Position numbers and translations under genes: made by a program
Part shown: in pieces, positions 62,001 to 64,000 of the stretch
Layout of the letters: each line of letters starts with the position of its first letter
Numbering within the stretch: position 1 is the stretch's first letter
Source of the DNA: Gammaproteobacteria bacterium
Lineage (GTDB): Bacteria; Pseudomonadota; Gammaproteobacteria; GCA-001735895
Assembly: GCA_030066085.1 (NCBI GenBank)
Contig: JASJCI010000024.1
Span: 62,001-126,000, forward strand
Length of the DNA stretch: 64,000 nt
Direction of reading: 5' to 3'
Notes under the pieces: generated by a model
What the model saw: only the letters and a program-made list of their open reading frames with translations
The model's database searches: none
Told to the model about the DNA's origin: nothing

Positions 62001-63468
62001 CTCCGTGCTCGTTGCCCAGTTCGACGGCTTTTTCCGCGTGATCGGCGGCGCGCTGGTAAGCGGGCTCGTAATCCTCGATCCAGCGTTCCGCCCAACTCAT
62101 GATATGGCAGAAGTAAAGCCCGGCATGTGCGCGCACGTTGCCAGGATCCAGTTCAAGGCAACGATCGAGACAGTCAATCGCCTTCACCATGTCCCGGCCG
62201 TTGAACTTATTCATATGATACTCGCCGGCGAGCAGCAGATCGTAAGCCTGTTGATCAGAAGCCCCCTTGGCGAGCGCTACACGTTCGAGATCGGAGCCGA
62301 TTTGGCCGGTGACCGTGGTGGCAATCGTCCGGCTCAATTCCTCCTCGAGCTCGAACAGGTTGTCGATTCCAGCGTCGTAGCGTTTGCCCCAGATTTGATT
62401 GCTGCTGCCGGCATCGATCAGCTGCACCGTGATGCGAATGCGATCTCCCGACTTGCGAATGCTGCCTTCGACCAGGTAGTTGACTTCGAGCGCTTCCGAT
62501 ATTTCACCCGGGCTCTTGATCTGTTGTTTGAAGGCGAAGCTGGAGTTACGCGACTTGACCTTGAGAGTCGGAAACAGGGACAGGTTCAAAATGATGCTGT
62601 CGGTGATGCCATCGCTGAAATACTCCTGCTCGGGGTCGCCGGACAGGTTGTCGAAAGGCAGCACCGCGATGCTGTGCTCGGATTGTTTGCCGGTTGGTTG
62701 CGGGCGTACTTCCGCTGCCGGTTCGGGCTTGGCGCGGACTTTACCGCCGGCAATCGCGGCCCGCAGTGCAGTCGTCTCCGCTTCCGGTTCGACCCCCAGT
62801 TCGTCACGCAGGATCTGTTCACAACGTTTGAAAGCTTGCAGGGCACGATTGCGTTCCCCGCTGTCGGCGCAGGCCTGCATCAGCAGTCGCCAGCCGGATT
62901 CGTGCAGCGGGTCCTGCTTGACCAGGCGCTCGGCCGACTGGATCGCGTGGCTATAGTCATGGGTGACGAGCTGGGTCTCGGCAAGGTTTTTCAGGATATC
63001 GATATACTGCCGTTTGAACCGGGCGCGTTCGCTGTCGAGCCATTCCTCGCAGGCCGGGTCGCGGATCTGAATACCTTCCAGGAACTCGCCCTGGTAGAGA
63101 TCGGCGGCGGTGGACAGGGACTCGTAATCACCCTCGAGGCCGAGGCGCTCGAATTCGTGCGCGTCGACCTCGATCAATTCGGACTTCAGGCTGACGGTGT
63201 TGCGATCGACCTGCAGAATCAGGTCGGCGCTGTCGCCGAGCGCCTTTTTCATCGCCGATAGCGCCTGGCGCAGGGAGTTGCGCGCCTGTTCCTCACCGCG
63301 ATCGCTCCACAGCAGGTTGACCAGGCGTTCGCGCGGGTGGCGCAGCCCGGGCGCGAGCGCGAGAAAGGCCAGCAAGACCTCGGCTTTGCGCGTCGATAGC
63401 GGGATTCGATCGTCACCTGACAGCGAACATTCGAACTGTCCGAGTAATTTAAGCTGCAGAGCCCGCAC
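59017..63468 (-). CDS. BTAD-type regulator with three tandem TolB-like/TPR modules
   Basis: Soluble protein of about 1483 residues. Residues 1-95 form a winged helix (LKLLGQFECSLSG, STRKAEVLLAFLALAPG) and about 100-240 a bacterial transcriptional activation domain (BTAD), as in SARP regulators. Three ~400-residue modules follow, at about 265-664, 677-1075 and 1082-1483. Each starts with a TolB-like segment (LPFDNLSGDPEQEYFSDG in module 1; near-identical versions in 2 and 3), continues with VEGSIRK and WGKRYD, then a TPR block, and ends in AGL-x-D-x-L. No membrane helix separates the DNA-binding head, unlike CadC. GTG 63468 is chosen for its AGGGG ribosome binding site; a TTG at 63486 is also in frame. 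Confidence 0.88.
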   Translation of the reverse strand: MRALQLKLLGQFECSLSGDDRIPLSTRKAEVLLAFLALAPGLRHPRERLVNLLWSDRGEEQARNSLRQALSAMKKALGDSADLILQVDRNTVSLKSELIEVDAHEFERLGLEGDYESLSTAADLYQGEFLEGIQIRDPACEEWLDSERARFKRQYIDILKNLAETQLVTHDYSHAIQSAERLVKQDPLHESGWRLLMQACADSGERNRALQAFKRCEQILRDELGVEPEAETTALRAAIAGGKVRAKPEPAAEVRPQPTGKQSEHSIAVLPFDNLSGDPEQEYFSDGITDSIILNLSLFPTLKVKSRNSSFAFKQQIKSPGEISEALEVNYLVEGSIRKSGDRIRITVQLIDAGSSNQIWGKRYDAGIDNLFELEEELSRTIATTVTGQIGSDLERVALAKGASDQQAYDLLLAGEYHMNKFNGRDMVKAIDCLDRCLELDPGNVRAHAGLYFCHIMSWAERWIEDYEPAYQRAADHAEKAVELGNEHGEAHTAYAEYQIFCRDYEAAARHVEKALTINPNDTDALTTKAMNLEMQGKFEAAREVAKLAWQLDPYHPWADWILAESHFCCGEFEKALEIIAESKNAPSFIRLYNIAANVMLGRLDQARKTLQVFLENCRAGMLAMPRTLDEWMAYTIDNAPFADQSYNQQIIDCLVAAGLEDTLTPPAAKEADGGEPSVLVLPLENMSGDPEQDYFSDGITESLISALSASRGLAVKSRHTSFAHRNSTRSVRDLGAELGVDYIVEGSIRKNANQVRISVQLTEVESGNQIWGKRYDRPLDELFELEEELVRSLASAISGRIGREVRILASKKPAADMKSFDYLMRGWYVYEQHTPVALAKAIDFHKKALEIDPQNVMACALIAAVSEDLIFENWCDDRDETVAEIESHLSRALALDPNSALAHAIASDLAGLQRDREKERYHADRALELDPTWSYAHACKADCLASEGNLEDAVKLADVSMQLDEYQNEAGWPAGEVYRCAGMYQRAIEAFRTMPVLTPNVHAQIAACLVAQDLPDKARAEMAEYLQKAREYMPRVPASEEAWRDYFHYISTFPTEQAFDEYFDQLLQAGLCDDLQQDQVEQPSIVVLPFTNLSGDPEQEYFSDGFTESVILSLGSFPELGVKSRHASFAFKDSSRSIAEIADELGAQYIVEGSIRKRGERIGITVQLAETAGGDQLWGKRYDIAPEELIELEEELVQTIAGTISARIDRRIRLISAQKPARNLQSYDYLMRGWYHAERFNPEDYATAIDGMKQCLAIDPKNVNAHAILGATLNVLLTENWTTERDAISAEAGEHLRKALDLDGTDALAHAFMAEHQVFLRNFTRAMMHADKAIEHNPALPDGYNQKAWVLSAIGEHDEACKLAEFSLRSDPYHFYMAWNAGIVFRNAGDFRRSVDTFRLLPYPPPSVRAELAAALVGLGAMDEAREEMAQYLALARRQMPRFPDSVEVWRDCWSYVAGYESDDDFEAFFELLLRAGLGDDL

Positions 63469-63613
63469 AAAACCCCTAAATATCAATCAGTTACAATATT
63501 TAATGATTTTTTAACGATCATTTTGGGCGATTTAACGCGATTCGGCAAGGGATTTAACGACGGCTGTCGACAATGGCACCAACTCAACCGAAACCCGCTA
63601 CGAGGAACCTGCC

Positions 63614-63820
63614 ATGAGAAAAATCAGAAACAACGTCATCGATACCGCGAATCCTTCACTGCTGTTTGCCCGCGGCGTAGAAAGCATCATCCGTGATCCG
63701 ATGATCTCACCGTCCAGCCACGACGCCGACGAAGCCCGTGAAATGATCCACCGCGCCAGTAAGGAATCGACCCGGGGCAATCTGTTCAACTCGCTGTTGC
63801 GCCAGTTCGCCAACCTGTAA
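63614..63820 (+). CDS. Small protein of unknown function
   Basis: Protein of 68 residues, MRKIRNNVIDTANPSLLFAR at the start and GNLFNSLLRQFANL at the end, with a helical middle (SSHDADEAREMIHRASKEST). AGGAACC about seven bases before the ATG and a clear terminator 30 bp after the stop support a real, separately transcribed gene. It is divergent from the large regulator gene by 145 bp, so it may be a target. No family is recognised. Confidence 0.65.
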   Translation: MRKIRNNVIDTANPSLLFARGVESIIRDPMISPSSHDADEAREMIHRASKESTRGNLFNSLLRQFANL

Positions 63821-63849
63821 GCGCAGGGTGATGGCTCGCCGGATTGGCG

Positions 63850-63902
63850 GGAGCAGGTAAGTGCCGGTTGCGGGATTTCCCGGACACTGCCTGCTCCTTT
63901 TT
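63850..63902 (+). terminator. Intrinsic terminator after the small protein gene
   Basis: GGAGCAGG (63850-63857) pairs with CCTGCTCC (63890-63897) at the base of a long hairpin with further pairing inside (CCGG with CCGG), followed by TTTTT. It ends the transcript of the small gene upstream. Confidence 0.8.
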
Positions 63903-63978
63903 CCCGAGGAGTCCGATTTGCTTGACCTGCCCGAGTCGGAGTAATCTTGCGCGATCGATAAAACCACCGGAGGAGATC

Positions 63979-64000
63979 GTGGGCGTCCTGGAAGAATTCG
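63979..64000 (+). CDS. Start of an unidentified gene (3' partial)
   Basis: GTG at 63979 is preceded by GGAGGAG a few bases upstream and opens a frame reading MGVLEEF to the window end. Only seven codons are visible. Such a start is seen in short-chain dehydrogenases, but that is a guess and no function is claimed. Confidence 0.4.

Noticed and set aside
61936-63261. 441-codon plus-strand frame opposite the large regulator
   Set aside because: Antisense to the BTAD/TPR gene, whose three repeats prove the minus-strand frame.

Overview
The window is GC-rich, densely packed bacterial chromosome. Gene style and content point to a marine or saline-habitat proteobacterium, most likely a gammaproteobacterium. 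It carries four LysR regulators, each next to a catabolic gene or operon, a TRAP transporter, Tat-exported PhoX, a DMSP-lyase-family cupin, an MttB-family methyltransferase, two Rieske oxygenases, an HDOD protein and a DUF3999/DUF2339 pair. No rRNA, tRNA, CRISPR array, phage or intact insertion sequence was seen.

Layout. 1-4008 (+): the end of a polyamine-type ABC transporter (PotC-like permease, PotD-like binding protein), then a VOC protein, a TauD-type dioxygenase and a homocysteine-methyltransferase-like protein. 4036-7828 (-): an operon of APS kinase, three paralogous sulfotransferases and an Asp/Glu-racemase-superfamily enzyme, divergent from a LysR gene (8015-8929) whose start codon overlaps a perfect 16-bp palindrome. 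8995-9204: cold-shock protein. 9380-12045 (-): LysE exporter, DMSP-lyase-family cupin, FKBP, HAD dehalogenase and ABM monooxygenase, tightly overlapped. 12068-14773: small Cys protein, nitronate monooxygenase, small membrane protein, pirin. 14877-15785: LysR. 15790-22726 (-): five-gene operon of MttB-like methyltransferase, FAD amine oxidase, HD protein, OYE-like Fe-S flavoenzyme and MmgE/PrpD, divergent from LysR 22822-23742; it looks like catabolism of a quaternary or N-methylated amine.

23888-34843 (-): mixed accessory genes (a broken GFA gene, nitrilase, methyltransferase, DUF4375, cupins, amidase, ComB-like phosphatase, M19 dipeptidase, transporters, a LEA-type lipoprotein). 34968-37145: katG. 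37393-38571: Rieske oxygenase. 38694-39521: HDOD protein. 39745-41643: phoX with Asp-rich tracts. 41787-41985: REP-like repeats enclosing a copied piece of dctM. 41990-45722: TRAP transporter whose small permease has an unusual N-terminal extension. 45950-47377: conserved protein of unknown function. 47663-51761: DUF3999/DUF2339 envelope pair. 51997-55914: LysR divergent from a Rieske oxygenase / 2-hydroxyacid dehydrogenase / cysteine dioxygenase operon. 56103-58829: MauG-like dihaem peroxidase and MlrC-type metallopeptidase. 59017-63468 (-): a regulator of about 1483 residues with a BTAD head and three tandem TolB-like/TPR modules. 63614-63820: small protein; 63979 onward: start of a further gene.

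A recurrent theme is organic sulfur: PAPS synthesis and sulfotransfer, DMSP cleavage, cysteine oxidation, a phosphosulfolactate-phosphatase-like protein, a TauD-type oxygenase and a homocysteine methyltransferase-like protein. The most novel-looking items are the APS kinase/triple sulfotransferase/racemase operon, the triple-module regulator, the MttB operon, the dctM fragment inside REP-like repeats and the extended DctQ. All functions are inferred from reading the sequence; nothing was searched or computed.
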